From: Membranipora membranacea
Taxonomy: Eukaryota > Bryozoa > Gymnolaemata > Cheilostomatida > Membraniporidae
NCBI GenBank assembly: GCA_914767715.1
Contig: OU612070.1
Span: 25,160,025-25,224,024, forward strand
DNA length: 64,000 nt
Direction of reading: 5' to 3'
Shown here: positions 12,044-27,929 of the stretch, piece by piece
Layout of the letters: each line of letters opens with the position of its first letter
Position numbering within the stretch: position 1 is the first letter of the stretch
Made by a program: the position numbers and the translations under genes
The notes under the pieces: model-generated
Told to the model about the DNA's origin: nothing
The model's database searches: none
What the model saw: only the letters and a program-made list of their open reading frames with translations

Positions 12044-13600
12044 GTCTATAATTTTAAGGTTACTAATTCGGTTTCATGTTTGAATATTACACCTAGTCTG
12101 CCCAGGCTATATTACACAAGCACCATGAGATCTATCTCAATGAGGTAACAGACACATGAACAAACAGACCAATCAAATCCCCCTCCTTCTATTGCACTGA
12201 CATACATGTATACTGCACAATGAATAATAATACAATCCATATAATCTCCGCTATTGTTTGTTCGAGTAGAATTGTAAGCCTCTGTGTCTCAAAAAATGTT
12301 GATATCAAGATACAAAAAGTTCCTAAGTTATCAGGGATTTACCTTGATTAGTTAAGTTTTATCATAACACTGATCCATGACCATTTGGAAACTAAATTTT
12401 GAAAGGTTCAGCTCAATAAAGTCAACAACAACATTCTATTAAATCAATCGGATTCTGTCTGAACCAACAGCAACAATGATTCTCCCAATGTAGTTGGAAC
12501 ACATCCATTTAGCCACAAAGATGTAACCGCTGGGTAAAATGCTTTATATAAGTTAATATAGGTTTGTTCATTGATATCATCTTTGCATGCAAAATGTTGA
12601 GGCATGTGTTTGTCTCTGCAGCATAAGGCCTGAATTAATTCACATAGGTTGAGTACCCAATTTTGAAAATCAATGGAAACCCATAAATTGGAAATATTTG
12701 GGCCTAAACGGAACAATGGCTCTGCCACCACATAACCTTGAACTCAGGCAGTTTTCTTTGTTGACGGTTCGCTTTGCTGCAGAGATATACTATGTCACAA
12801 GGCTAACATGCAGGCAGAATGCTTGGTATAGTGCTAAGACTTAATATACTCTCAATAATAGTCTATGGTATAGTGGAACTGGAAGAGGGCTGAAACATCA
12901 GTCGCTTATTTCGTGTAATATGTCATAGATACATGGGAGCTGGGAGTCGCTCACAGATGTTTATTTGGCGAGTGTATAACTTTGCCCACCAACCACAATG
13001 ACGTACACAAATAATAGTTGTGAATTAGTCAGCAAGAGGGAGGGGGCAAAACCAGCTGTGGTTCTGTAGAACTAAGATCAAACTGACTGACCTTTTGGGA
13101 ATTGTATAGTAACGCTAATTTTAACGTAACTGATACAACATGATGCAGCATTAGGATTGCGGTTTGATCAGCCTCATTAAATAAAAGTCAAGCCAACTCA
13201 AAGTATCAACCAGTGAAAGATACATGAACCGCTAGAGCTAGTTGGTGTAGTTCTATTGGCTCTGTTTAAGCGAATCGGCTACAGTATATCTCAACGTGAA
13301 GACAAATGGGTAATTCATGAGAACCTGTTAGAATCTTTGACAATTGTGACACTAGATTAAGTTTTTCAGACAGATCATAATGCAATCATTTCTAACAGGA
13401 TGGGGTGAGATTAATATTATCAAGGACAAACTCTCAAAATACTGAGAATGGTAGATGCTGATTGGGCAGATTTACCCAGGAAAGGATTATGGCAGTTAAC
13501 CGTGACTTGTGAACTTTAGTTCATCATATTATTGTATTATTGTAAGCTACCGGTAACACCTGGTACGCCTGGTAACCTTGTTCTTACGACCGGGACGGTG
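12044..13600. other. Intergenic stretch, no gene recognised
   Basis: A minus-strand open frame of 95 codons lies at 12444-12731 but resembles nothing I know and has no splice context. I see no RNA gene or clear repeat between the methyltransferase 3' end and the promoter at 13604. Confidence 0.5.
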
Positions 13601-13603
13601 TCC

Positions 13604-13611
13604 TATATAAG
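13604..13611 (+). promoter_or_regulatory. TATA box of the secreted Cys-rich gene
   Basis: TATATAAG lies 82 bp before the start codon at 13686. This leaves a normal 30-bp spacing to a transcription start near 13635 and a leader of about 50 bases. Confidence 0.65.
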
Positions 13612-13685
13612 TTAGGAGGACTGCCTTGAAAACTCATTCGCTCGTCTGCTCTAAGTCTCAGAGTAAAGAAGAACAGAATATCAGC

Positions 13686-15953
13686 ATGAAGAATATACTA
13701 AGTGTGGTAAGTAATTTAAAATAATCATTAGTTATTAAATATTTTATTTATACCTTTTTCTGTGATCTACATCTAATCATGAAGACTATAATAAAGATCA
13801 AATTCGTCTGATTCTCTATCAAAAGTCACACATAACTTAGTTTCTTGTCTAAATTTCACATTTTAATGGCAAGTTAAATTTAAATTGATCCTGGTTGTCA
13901 ATTCAAGCCACAGAGAGGGGTGACCATAATATCTGTCCTTCGTTGATGCCTACTTATCAATGGATGGTTTTTTTTACTATCTTGATGTCAAGTATGGATC
14001 CAGATCATATTTTATAACAGAGGTGTTTTTTTTACGTTGCAAACAAGCATAAACATTTCTTAATATTTATCCAAAATGAAAACCCTGTTTGCAAAAAAAA
14101 AATTAATCAATGACCACCAACTTTGACAAGGTCGAAGATCACTAATCTTCGAATGTGAAAATATGCACACAACACAATATATATGTCTTTAAATGAATCA
14201 AGTAATGTGTTGACAGGTGTTGCTGGTCGCTCTGTGCGGAGTGGGTATACAGTGCCAGGAGAAAAATTGTGAGATCAACCTTTATAACGAGAATGAAGGC
14301 TATGGAATCTGTGATCGTAAAATGGTAGAAGTATCGTCCAGAGATCGGGCTGGCGCAGCAGTCTTAGATCGAGCCAGAAGCGTTGCCTCCGCGCTTCAGG
14401 AAACTGTGAGTATAACAGTTCATGAATTTTTTCCTTCTATGTACCTCTTGATAAGTTCTAGGTGAACAACTATACTGTTCTGTTAAATGTTCTGATGTAA
14501 GGAATACCATCTTGGTTGAAAAACAAAAAACCAGTCACAAGTGGAATAGCTGTTATTCCAAGCTGAAGCTCTTTGTAGTCTATATTTCTGTGCCTTGATG
14601 GGTGTTTATCTGGTGCAGGCTTACAATGAACAAGATGAAAGTGTTGGAGACAGAAGCGTTGATGCTGTTAGTGCATCAGTAGGGAGAACATTCGCTGCTC
14701 TGCCTACTGCAGATCTCAGTGCATCTCTGACACTAAAAATAAATCCAGGATTGTGAGTTACTCCTCCTATGCTATGTTTGTCAAATTGATACAGAGTATA
14801 ATTTTGCTGCTTGTTAACTAAGTGAAGTTCGTCCTAATTCAAATAATGGTACTAATAATTTAGATATTGAAACTGATGGTTTTGGATTCAGATTAGTTTT
14901 GTGAGTCACTCTGATATAAGGATTGATATTACACGAGTTGCTTGGATTTGCAGCAGTAATAGTGTCAGCTATAGCACTATTGTGGCATTGAAGATGTCAC
15001 CACCGTCTCTGATCAAAACATCAGGAAAACCTAACCAAGCGTCATCAAAAGTGATATTCCGCTTTTCATCTGATCATATTCTGACACAGAATGGAGTGTC
15101 CAGAGGTGGTTAGAGTATTAGACCATCAAGTTACGAGTCTTTGTAATGGTTGTCAATACTAGAAGTTGTTGTACCTTTCTTTTTTACAGCGTGAGTTGGT
15201 GTCCTGAGAGCTGTTTTTCCTATTTACCTGCCTCTATGTACGATGGATCACAGTGGTGGAACGTTTGCCAGCTTGGTGATTGTGGAATCCATCAACCTGT
15301 TACAAGATGTTGGTGTCGGAACAAATACTGCTCAGGAAATGTAAGATTACTCCCTATTCAACGTCAAGATGAACTTTTATCAGTGCCAATTTCTAGCCTG
15401 GGATCACAGCCTGCCCAGGCTAGCCAATATCCATACATGTTCGGTCATTCAGATTATAATATCATAGGGATTTTACTGTTTAAGTTTGTCTGATAACTGA
15501 CTTAAAAGGCTGCTCTATCAATATTCAGGGAGTTTGTATGCTGCTGGTTACAACCCAACCAGTGCTGCCGTAGTTATTCATTGTATTAATACTCACATAT
15601 ACAATGAGTATAATATGCTGCTCATGTATAGTGACATTGTATATAGTGACATATATATATCTATATATATATAGTATATATATATGTACATCATGATGGT
15701 TTAAGCACACATTCTCACTTGTGTAATACTTGGTGATTTTTAGTACGCCTACAGCTCGTGGCAGTGGAGGGGACGATGTGTTCAGGAGGTTGCTTATGTC
15801 AAACTTCTCGTCTATAACAAGTTTGCCTGTACCTGGAGAAGATTCAGAGTGGATAAAGGATGCTGCTGTGCCCCTTACAAGTTTAACACTTTTATCTCTA
15901 ATGTCGGACTGACACCTGTCCTCAGTGATGTCGGACCCGTCGTAGTCAGTTAA
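13686..15953 (+). CDS. Secreted Cys-rich protein with cystine-knot-like C-terminus
   Basis: Exons are 13686-13706, 14217-14405, 14619-14752, 14954-15105, 15190-15340 and 15744-15953, about 250 residues. The N-terminus is a signal peptide (MKNILSVVLLVALCGVG). A charged middle part follows, and the last two exons are rich in Cys and Trp (RCWCRNKYC, GRCVQEVAYV, RVDKGCCCAPYKF). The spacing C...W...C...CCxC near the end recalls Spaetzle/Trunk-type cystine-knot ligands; this is a resemblance by eye and not an established homology. Odd point: the exon at 14954-15105 ends in phase 1, but the next exon is open only after a phase 2 donor. Either a weak donor GTCCAG at 15099 is used or there is an indel. 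AATAAA lies at 16120. Confidence 0.7.
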
Positions 15954-16119
15954 GACTTATGTCTATGTCAGCAAGGAGTTTCTCAATATCAGTAACACTG
16001 ATCAAATATATATAACAATATTGACCTAGTTAACAAGGATAGCCTGCATTTAGTAAGCCTATTTGTCATAATGAAACCACGTCATTGTTATTACACTTTC
16101 CTTTTCTTTAGACTTATAT

Positions 16120-16125
16120 AATAAA
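16120..16125 (+). terminator. Probable poly(A) signal of the secreted Cys-rich gene
   Basis: AATAAA 167 bp after the stop codon at 15951-15953. Confidence 0.5.
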
Positions 16126-16355
16126 AATATATAAAAAAACAACCTAATTTGAAACATCAATAAACTCTACGGAATCACTGTTTAGGAATGTTAAAGTCGT
16201 ATATACGACTAAGTCGCACCCCCACATTTACAAAATCGTATGGTACGACTAAAATCGTGTGAATCACAGGCCTGTTATTACTTGAATAATGTTTGAATTA
16301 ATACAAAATTCAAATAACAAAATACTTCTACCCAGTCTTTGTGCACAGACCATAT

Positions 16356-16480
16356 TAGTCTAAGTGTTCAGACTCAGACTCAGTTCAGGCGCAGGGAGTT
16401 ACTTGCGCAAGCTATCATAGAGGAGTTTGATAGCTTGCGCAAGTAACTCCCTGCGCCTTGGAGTCTGAGCACTTAGACTA
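16356..16480. mobile_element. Foldback MITE with 9-bp target-site duplication, family M1 copy 2
   Basis: The ends TAGTCTAAGTG and the complement of CACTTAGACTA match the copy at 8046-8148, as does the inner GCGCAGGGAGTTACTTGCGC arm. It is flanked by perfect AGACCATAT repeats (16347-16355, 16481-16489). Two copies with different 9-bp duplications show that this is a mobile family. Confidence 0.9.
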
Positions 16481-16789
16481 AGACCATATAGGCGAACCGA
16501 AATCTAACCAACACTTTTCATGACTGAGCCAATACTGGCAGCAAGATTAGATCAATATAAGAAGGAATTGACCGAACCAACTTTTTCCTTCGTGAATTTA
16601 CAATCACAATTTCAACTGCTTCACCTTCAGAGCTGCAGGTTAAAATACGTATTGTTCAAAGCAATTTAGAATTTAGTCTTAGTCCCGCAATAAGTTTCAA
16701 TTCTTTATTTTTTGAGATGCTGAATTTGCTCTCTGTACAACAAACTAACAATGCCAGCACAGTCACAATGCGGTATTTGGGATAATACT

Positions 16790-16817
16790 ATGGAGTTATT
16801 ATATATAATAACTCTAT
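16790..16817. mobile_element. 28-bp palindrome with 10-bp flanking repeats
   Basis: The insert reads ATGGAGTTATT...AATAACTCTAT, nearly a perfect palindrome with a TATA centre. It is flanked by identical GGATAATACT (16780-16789, 16818-16827), which looks like a target-site duplication. Confidence 0.65.
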
Positions 16818-17243
16818 GGATAATACTCTGATGGTGCATTTAAACAACTCGCAGGACAGAGGAGTCCAGACTAACATGTTCATCATCTTTCACTCATACT
16901 GATTTATATACATAAAATAGGACTCAGATCCAAAATGAAACGATTAACTACTGTAAATATAAAACTGTTTATATCTGAATTCGATATGATCAGAACTTTT
17001 TGACAGTGTAAAATAAAGTGATAAATTTTTTACGTTCCAGTTGTAGCTTCCATTTAAGGAGCTAAGTCACATGTGTTATCAGCAACACTGTGACACGAAA
17101 TGTTAACAACGCGTTGCTTTTTGCATAATGTAGTTTCCGCCCCCAACTTTAACCTAGTTGACATGGACAGGAGATACAAGACTCTGTAGAAAAATAGATT
17201 ATCTCTCGTTGCACATTCACTCAACTCATCAGCAGCGCGGTCC

Positions 17244-21141
<3,898 letters not shown>

Positions 21142-21474
21142 CTTTAATCTGCCTAGATTATCTGTCTATCTAAAACAAAAAATTTGTATGATGATCTGAC
21201 AATCTAACAACATGCATCTAGGGTATCTGACTATATCATGTCATAATGAAGACTTTTGTGTTACACATAAGATATTATAACAGTCTCTAGAGCTGTAAAG
21301 GATCAATTCTGAAAATTGCTCCAATCATGAATGAGCAAAAGATGGGGTCACTTCTAATTGTTCAATAAAGTGGAGGACTGTAGCAGTATTAACTTTGGGC
21401 TTTGCTTGGGCCGGAAACTCACTCTATCTTCGTTTTTATCATCTGACCATTTCTATAACTTTTACCTACCTAGT

Positions 21475-21520
21475 ATTTTTTCTTCTTTGAAGAGCCTTTC
21501 CTGACTAAAAAAGAAAATGA
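21475..21520 (-). promoter_or_regulatory. Possible non-coding leader exon of RAD51
   Basis: The coding exon of RAD51 is preceded by an acceptor (TTGTTTTAG at 21170-21178, minus strand). The nearest good donor upstream on that strand is ACTAG followed by GTAGGT near 21470. Inferred from splice signals only. Confidence 0.3.
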
Positions 21521-21524
21521 AGGA

Positions 21525-22275
21525 CACAGTTTTATTTGGATGTTTCAATCTCAGTCAGCGTAGTAGCCAGCCTCTAATGCTGCAACTTGGTAAACTGTTT
21601 TCAGGTAAACCAGTATATGTTTAAAGTCAGGAACAAAATTTGGTAACAATTGAACTGCTATTTGGCTAGGTGGTACGGGTTCCAAATTCTTGCTGTGATT
21701 CATTGGGGAGTCAATACACGTTTTGTTCAAAGAATGATACCAAGTGATGGAGTGTGTTTGAATGAGGGATTAAGTCCTGAACCAGGTGTTTGCAGCTTGA
21801 TGTGAAGCAACCCATTCTTAAAGCAATTGGTGGGAACAATTTCGTAGGTACGCTGAAACTGTCTAGACTCTGTTTACAAGATGGTTTGTAACAGCATTCT
21901 CTGTGGTAGCTGACAGATGATGAATCCTAAACAGGATATACAAAGTCAAGTACTGGTGACTCTGTGGTTCACATGAGCTTCCATCCCCTCCCAACCACCA
22001 TCAAATCAAAGGTATGTACGTGGCACAGCAGTCCTATGGGAAAGCTTCCGCACCCGCCCTCTATCATCACTGGGTACATGTGTAGACATACTTTACAACA
22101 ATATATGTAACACAACAATTTTGATAATGACTGCTTTCTACCTTAATTCTTCTTCCTTATGAACATTCGTTATCTATTATAAAAAACTGCTGAACAAAGA
22201 CCACAATATGTTACATAGATCAGGGAGAATAGGTAGATAGAACAAGGAATAAAATTTTCCCTACGAATAAACGGT
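21525..22275. other. Intergenic stretch, nothing recognised
   Basis: AT-rich sequence upstream of RAD51; no gene, RNA or repeat could be recognised. Confidence 0.4.
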
Positions 22276-22283
22276 ATGAAAAC

Positions 22284-22304
22284 CAATGAAGAGGGAGTTC
22301 ATTG
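22284..22304. mobile_element. 21-bp stem-loop, family S copy 2
   Basis: CAATGA...GAGGGAGTTCATTG, the same hairpin as 11823-11848. The flanks ATGAAAAC and ATGAAACA are close to a 7-bp duplication with one slip. Confidence 0.5.
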
Positions 22305-22389
22305 ATGAAACATAGCTCCAGCTCCGATAACTGTGGCTTTAGAAACTGGATTCTCAAAAATCGTTTATTGTTCCAGGTCAAAATATCAG

Positions 22390-23075
22390 TATTTCATAAA
22401 AACAGAACAGCTATTGCTAAATGGTAGGAAGTTTGAGGAGCAGGTGATCAAGGGCAAGGATATTCCATTCCCTTGCAGTTCACATAAATATTGAGCGGCG
22501 GTGGTGATCAGTGTTAGACAAGTGGATGAAGTATTGCTTAGGGTGTCTGCGCACAGATAAGCGTGTGGCACGGATGATGTATTCGTCGAGCACAGCAGGG
22601 TTGTTGTGGCGGTACTTGCTAAATACTGTCACGCATCGTTCTTGTCTACGCAGTGAGAGAGCTGGTATAATCAGCTGGTGGAGAAGACCTGTAGTGCTGG
22701 TAGGATGACCGTTCCTCCAGATTCCGCATATCATTCTCGCAGCATGTCTCTGCACAGCTTCAAATTGGTTGGTATTGGTGGCCGTGGCAGATTCCATGGT
22801 ACAGGATGAGTATTCTAGCACTGGGCGAACGAGATGTTGGTAATGGTTTTGTTTCACCTCTTGTGATTCGGTAAGAACAGTGAGGGCGCAGAGTGAGTTT
22901 CGTGTCTATTGTAATACCCACTACCCAGGTAGTTGATTGTGAAAGTACATGGGATTTGTGTCATGAAGATGAAGCAGCTGGTTGTCAGGTTGGTGTTTGC
23001 GGGAGAAAGTGATGTACTGGCGTTTACTTGGATGGAACTCCATGTCTCCTCGGTCAAGCAGTCTGCCCTTTTTTG
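22390..23075 (-). pseudogene. CR1-like LINE, C-terminal reverse-transcriptase remnant
   Basis: On the minus strand the thumb region of a non-LTR reverse transcriptase can be read. A NPSKCQYITFSRKHQ-type segment lies at about 22935-23030. At 22480-22857 there is HLVRPVLEYSSC, then QFEAVQRHAARMICGI and a tail rich in Arg and His. The two parts are in different frames and the front is missing. Short CATTCTCCCTG palindromes are inserted at about 23090-23150. Confidence 0.8.
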
Positions 23076-23499
23076 CCATAATATATTCTTGACCATTCTC
23101 TCTGTTCTGACCAGGGAGAATGGAAGATTACATTCTCCCTGTTCTGACCAAAGGGAAATGCACGATCGCAAACCTCAGGTGCCCTTGAATAGCAATTTAA
23201 TACGTACCCTGACCTCGGTCCTAGTGTTACACTTGATGATTGAAATATTGTCATTAATGTATTAAATAAATGATTAATTAATTAATTATTTTTAAATACA
23301 AACAACGATGATAATAATGCAAAACATAAAAACACATCAAAGAGGACATCACGCTAGACCGCCTAGGGGGCGTAAGGGGCGTGCCTCAGTTTTTGGACAT
23401 TGTTCCAGAATACCATCCCATGGGTATGGGTAGCGCATTTGGGTTCAGAGCGGGTACAAGTACCCATCCAGTAGGGCATCAGTAGTATTGTCCTCTGAT

Positions 23500-24005
23500 T
23501 GTCCTTAGATTTTCATATCCCGTATTGTCCGGGGCAGAAAACTGTTATGAAAACAGTTTCCTGTGGCAGCGATAGAGCGTGGCTCGTTCCGTGTTTGTGA
23601 TCTTGTCGAGACTGTAGTGTATGGGGCTGGTTTATTATTATTTCATCGTAGGATGAGCAGAGTGCAGGGTGGGCCTCCTCTCTTGACAGTACCTTATTTA
23701 GGAGCTTTACCCTGGAGTTCTTCCGCCGAATAACTAGCTGTTCCAGCTGCAATTTCTCCTTTGCTTCCGTAACACCCCTCCTCCCCTTCAATCCACAGGT
23801 CATTCTCACACCTTGGTTTTGCACAATCTTGAGTGCCTCGATCTCCCTTTTTGTGGAAGGATCCCAGGCACAGGAAGCATAATTCCAGATGAGGAAGGCA
23901 GAGAGACTTTGTATGCAATCAATTCAGTCTGACTCTCTCCGGTGCCCAGTAGAGAGCTCGTCTGATCATCCCAATCTGCTTTCTGGCGCCGCAGATTTTG
24001 TCGGC
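23500..24005 (-). pseudogene. Second CR1-like LINE 3' remnant
   Basis: The minus strand gives KSLCLPHLE at about 23890, then IVQNQGVRMTCGLKGRRG and TEAKEKLQLEQLVIRR, ending near 23513. This lines up with the tail of the LINE at 40577-42110 (LCRPHVEYAASVWD, FISTLKGRDSVTEAREKLELE), so they are one family. It is frameshifted and lacks the polymerase core. Confidence 0.82.
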
Positions 24006-24320
24006 TATGTGGTCAGTGATTGGTGAACTTTAGGTCTGACCAAGGAAAGGAGTTAATTAAACTTCTTGGTCTAGCCAGGGAGAATGGTCTGGTCTAGCTA
24101 GTGACTGCAAAAATAAAGATATTTATTAATAAAAGCAATTTTATTCTATAGACTCTATAATTCACTTTGATGCAATCATCATACCTGGGTCTTACTCAGT
24201 TGTACTTCAAAAATGGTTAGTAGATGTTAGCTATTTTACTTTATGTAAGCTTTTTTTCTTAATTTTTTCTAGCAAATTGTCAAATCGTATTTTCATTTTT
24301 CCCGCAATATCAGGCTTTAG

Positions 24321-24412
24321 TGTGCTACATTGGGGTGCAGGTCTATGTTCCGTTCGGATCTATGTTCCGTATGGGTCTATGTTCCGCTGATTTTTGGGTC
24401 TTTAGTCCGCTG
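24321..24412 (+). repeat. Cluster of TCTATGTTCCGC repeats, left member of an inverted pair
   Basis: It starts TGTGCTACATTGGGGTGC and holds four degenerate copies of GGTCTATGTTCCGC. The reverse complement of 40014-40113 has the same order: TGTGCAATGTAGCCGGGTGC, then CTATGTTCCGC repeats, then GGTCTATAGTCCGCTG. Confidence 0.6.
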
Positions 24413-24734
24413 CTCCTGCCTATACTCAATGCCCATATTATGTTTCGCCCCAACTGATACTTGATAACTCCAAAAAAAGGCAACTCCCTATAATAAAAAA
24501 GAGAATACAGGGAGAGTGGGAATCATAGCAAAACCCAACTGTTATCAATGAACCAATGAGTTAGTAATACACTTGAGTTCCACCATTTAGGTTAGGTTTG
24601 GCAATATGCCTTATCTTCTCATGGGATTTATCAACCTTGACAAAAGTTAGCATCACGCCATTTTTAATAACCGATGGAATTTGCATTACAAAAGTTTATG
24701 CTGTTCTGAATGGGCATTAAAAACAGGCGCTGGC

Positions 24735-24850
24735 AACATGTGTTGTAAGACGTGTGGCCTGTGCTGTATGGGACACGTCTTACAGCACTCAAGGCCTATA
24801 CAGTTTTGTTGTGTTCCATACAGCACCTGCCACAGGTCTTATAACACCCA
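24735..24850. repeat. Imperfect foldback repeat of about 115 bp
   Basis: GTTGTAAGACGTGTGGC and GTGCTGTATGG on the left pair with CCATACAGCAC and GCCACAGGTCTTATAACAC on the right. A further internal TGTCTTACAGCAC-type copy lies between them. No duplication of the target is visible. Confidence 0.6.
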
Positions 24851-24899
24851 TTGCACCTCAGGAAGTTGTATGAGTGTTTAATGGAACTGAGTACTTAAA

Positions 24900-27650
24900 A
24901 TGCATTTAGTACGCAACACTGCCTACACCATCAAACTCTCTAATATGATATTTTTTATAAGATTGGGGACACAGTTGAAACTAACAGTTGGACAGCATAT
25001 CGAACGGCAAAGTTACTGTTGAAATACAGATCTGATAATTTCACGCTGGTTATCGTTATGCCGGCTGTTGCTGCCGAGTGGTGAAGCCTTTTTAGAAAAA
25101 TCCTGACAAACAAACGTTGCTCAAAATCCTCGCTCCTTTAGTCTTTCAATTTAGACAAATTCATTTCCAAATTGTCCATTCAGAATATGGTTCCATCATG
25201 CAAAAAGCAATATGACTTGCAATTTGACATGTTACAGGCGGAATAATCAGATAGCGATTTTAACGCTTTTTAATCAAACACCAGTTGTCTCCTCTCTCTC
25301 CATGGATAGACAACTAGCTGATAATTATAATAATAAAAAACACTTGTCAAAATTTTTGATTACTAGACATTGAACATTCAACATTATCAATATAAATCGT
25401 TTTCATTGATACTTATCACTGAGTTAAATGAAAAATCTAGCTTAGAATTATTATGAATAGCTTGTCAACTTTAGTGATTTAAGCGGTAAAATGCCTCTTT
25501 TTGCAGGCGAAAAGATGGTACACAATTATTATATTGTTAAGCAGTGAAACAGGAAAAGTTCCATCTAACATTTGATGTTTTTTAATGTGACTGCAATTAT
25601 AATAGTATAATCAATGAGTTTTCAAACACTAAATCAACAGTTTGTGTCATCATAGTCTCTGAGAGAAAAGTTTCAGAGATAAGCACACTCTCTAATGTAG
25701 CTCAGCCACTCTAAAAATCACCTGCAAAAATTGTCTCGCTTCTATTCCTAAGTACATAAAAATTGCCATGAGACTGTTTGGAAATAAGGTAACCGGTTCA
25801 AACATATTCTGAACTGGGTAAAAACTGATCCAATATAATTGAACAGTGAAAACATATTTAATCGATAAAATCAATCTACATAGGATGTTTTTATTTTACC
25901 TTCATTAAATAAGAGGTCCTTTTTCCCATGTTTTGAATTCAGAGTTTTGGCCCCTTATCAGTTAGGAGCGGAATGATTCAAGGACCATACATGTTCCTCT
26001 GTTATAGATTTGTATGTCATATATATATATATATATATATACATGATATATATACACTTAGTATTTATATGAAACTTAACTCTACAACAATGAACTAATT
26101 GGGTTTCCCTAGATCATGTTTATGAATGAATGTGATAGGTTACCAAAAGTTGAGATGTAGGAATTATGTTTATTAAGTTTTTGAGATATAAATTAAATAT
26201 TGAGGAGGGGCACCTTGTTTATATCAGTCAACATGGTAATGAATATGCGGACTGTTTTCAGATTTGCCTTGTTATCACTGTTAACAATATACTGTTACCC
26301 CTACAGATGTCACAGCTATTGGGGGTAGTTACATGTTGAGTTGGTGAGCTGAAAAATCTAGAACCTGACAAGACCAAACTCATGAGTACTAGTGCTGTGG
26401 ATCTGTATTTTTTATATCATAACAGCATCATCCCCGTTTACTGTTGGAATTGTCCAAACAGAGTGATCATGAATTTACGACAGGCAAGTTCTATGCTAAA
26501 AGTATGCATGTAATTGCAGTAATTATTGACAGGGCACAATTAAACTAAGACAATCTGCTTGAAAGAGACAGCTGACAGCGCAACCTTGATGGTGAGCTTT
26601 CTGGTCAAGGAACCTGATATGAGCGCTCCTACATTTCTTTTCTTGTTTGAATATGAACTTGCTTGACATGAAGGAAACATAGTTGCTGCCGATTTTTGCT
26701 CTGATCTGTTTCATTTTATTGTTTAATTTTAAATATACGGAGGCGTGTATATTGAAAATTAGATCATTTTTGGAAGCAGAAACTCTATTTATGATGATCT
26801 CTGCAATCAATAGATTCAGCAACACTAGCTGAAAAAGTTGCCAAGTTGAAGATGTATCATTTACCAATCGTCATTTGATTATAGAACCATGGTATAACTT
26901 ATCATATCAATTTGAATCACAAGGTACTGGTGTGAGGGTATTTGTAAATTTCAAGATCAAAGAAACTAATAAAAATCAAACGCGATACTAGAACAACGCT
27001 AAAATTGCAAGAATCAAATCTACTCATTGGATCGAACGAAACCATGAACAGGTCTTCAAGAAGCTCAAGCCGGAGTAGTGTATCTGGTTGCTCATTTTAA
27101 TACATGAAGATTTTTTGCAAGGGTCATTTCAGGTAAACAGTATCACCTACTTAACTCGACAACTCTGCTGTTTGCTGCGTCGCAAATGATGCTGGTGGTG
27201 GCGTCAAAACCATTTTGATAGCACAGTGGAGTGCATTGAATTCAATTCAATTTCTCTCAATTTTTTCTAGACCACATAACGCTATACTTTGGCACCCTGC
27301 AGCGAATATAACATAATACCCTGATGTAGTATATTTTTTGATGTTGTAGAGGTGCTCCAAAACCGGGGCAAATCCATTGGAGAAGGCCATCATTAACATA
27401 CATAATATGAAAAACAATTCAAGTTCCCAGGTTTCAGATATCAATTGTCATTTAATGAGGTTGTATTTTACGACATGGTGAGATGTGTTGGAATTGAAGG
27501 ATCAGTAGTTCTCCTATAATATTTCAATAAGCAAAAATCAATGCCCATAATGCGGCAGACGAAATACATGTAATGTCTGATTGCCAAAACTATGTTTATA
27601 AAAGCAATTTCACATGATACTTTTTTATGTATACCCGAACATAATTTAGG
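24900..27650. other. Long AT-rich stretch without a recognised gene
   Basis: It holds an (AT)n microsatellite at 26019-26042 and scattered short open frames without known motifs. No element ends could be defined. Confidence 0.5.
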
Positions 27651-27661
27651 TTCTTACTCCT

Positions 27662-27778
27662 TAGATAGCTGCAAGTGCGAGTTTGTGGCATCACATTACA
27701 ACTATTCACTTTTGTTTGATAATGTTTGTAAGGAATTTGATGATGTGATGCCTCAAACTTGCATATACAGCTATCTGA
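27662..27778. repeat. Inverted repeat, about 33-bp arms
   Basis: TAGATAGCTGCAAGTGCGAG and GGCATCACA on the left pair with TGTGATGCC and CTTGCATATACAGCTATCTG on the right, around a 45-bp loop. A possible MITE remnant. Confidence 0.55.
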
Positions 27779-27929
27779 GCACTTTTAACGCATCAGAATG
27801 TCCCTTGAAGTACAAATTGGAGTTGTCTGCTACGGGTTGTTGAGCAGACAATCTGAAAGAAGCTTGGCTTTAGCTGCACAGCATATTCCCGAGATCAATT
27901 GCTGCGGGACTCAGGCCAAAAGCAAGAGC

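Noticed and set aside
12444-12731. 95-codon minus-strand open frame
   Set aside because: No motif, no splice signals and no family likeness; length is within chance for AT-rich DNA.
26019-26042. (AT)n tract as a regulatory element
   Set aside because: Simple microsatellite with no gene nearby.
27592-27843. 83-codon open frame with many Cys
   Set aside because: It runs through an inverted repeat (27662-27778), so its composition is explained by the foldback; no splice or promoter context.
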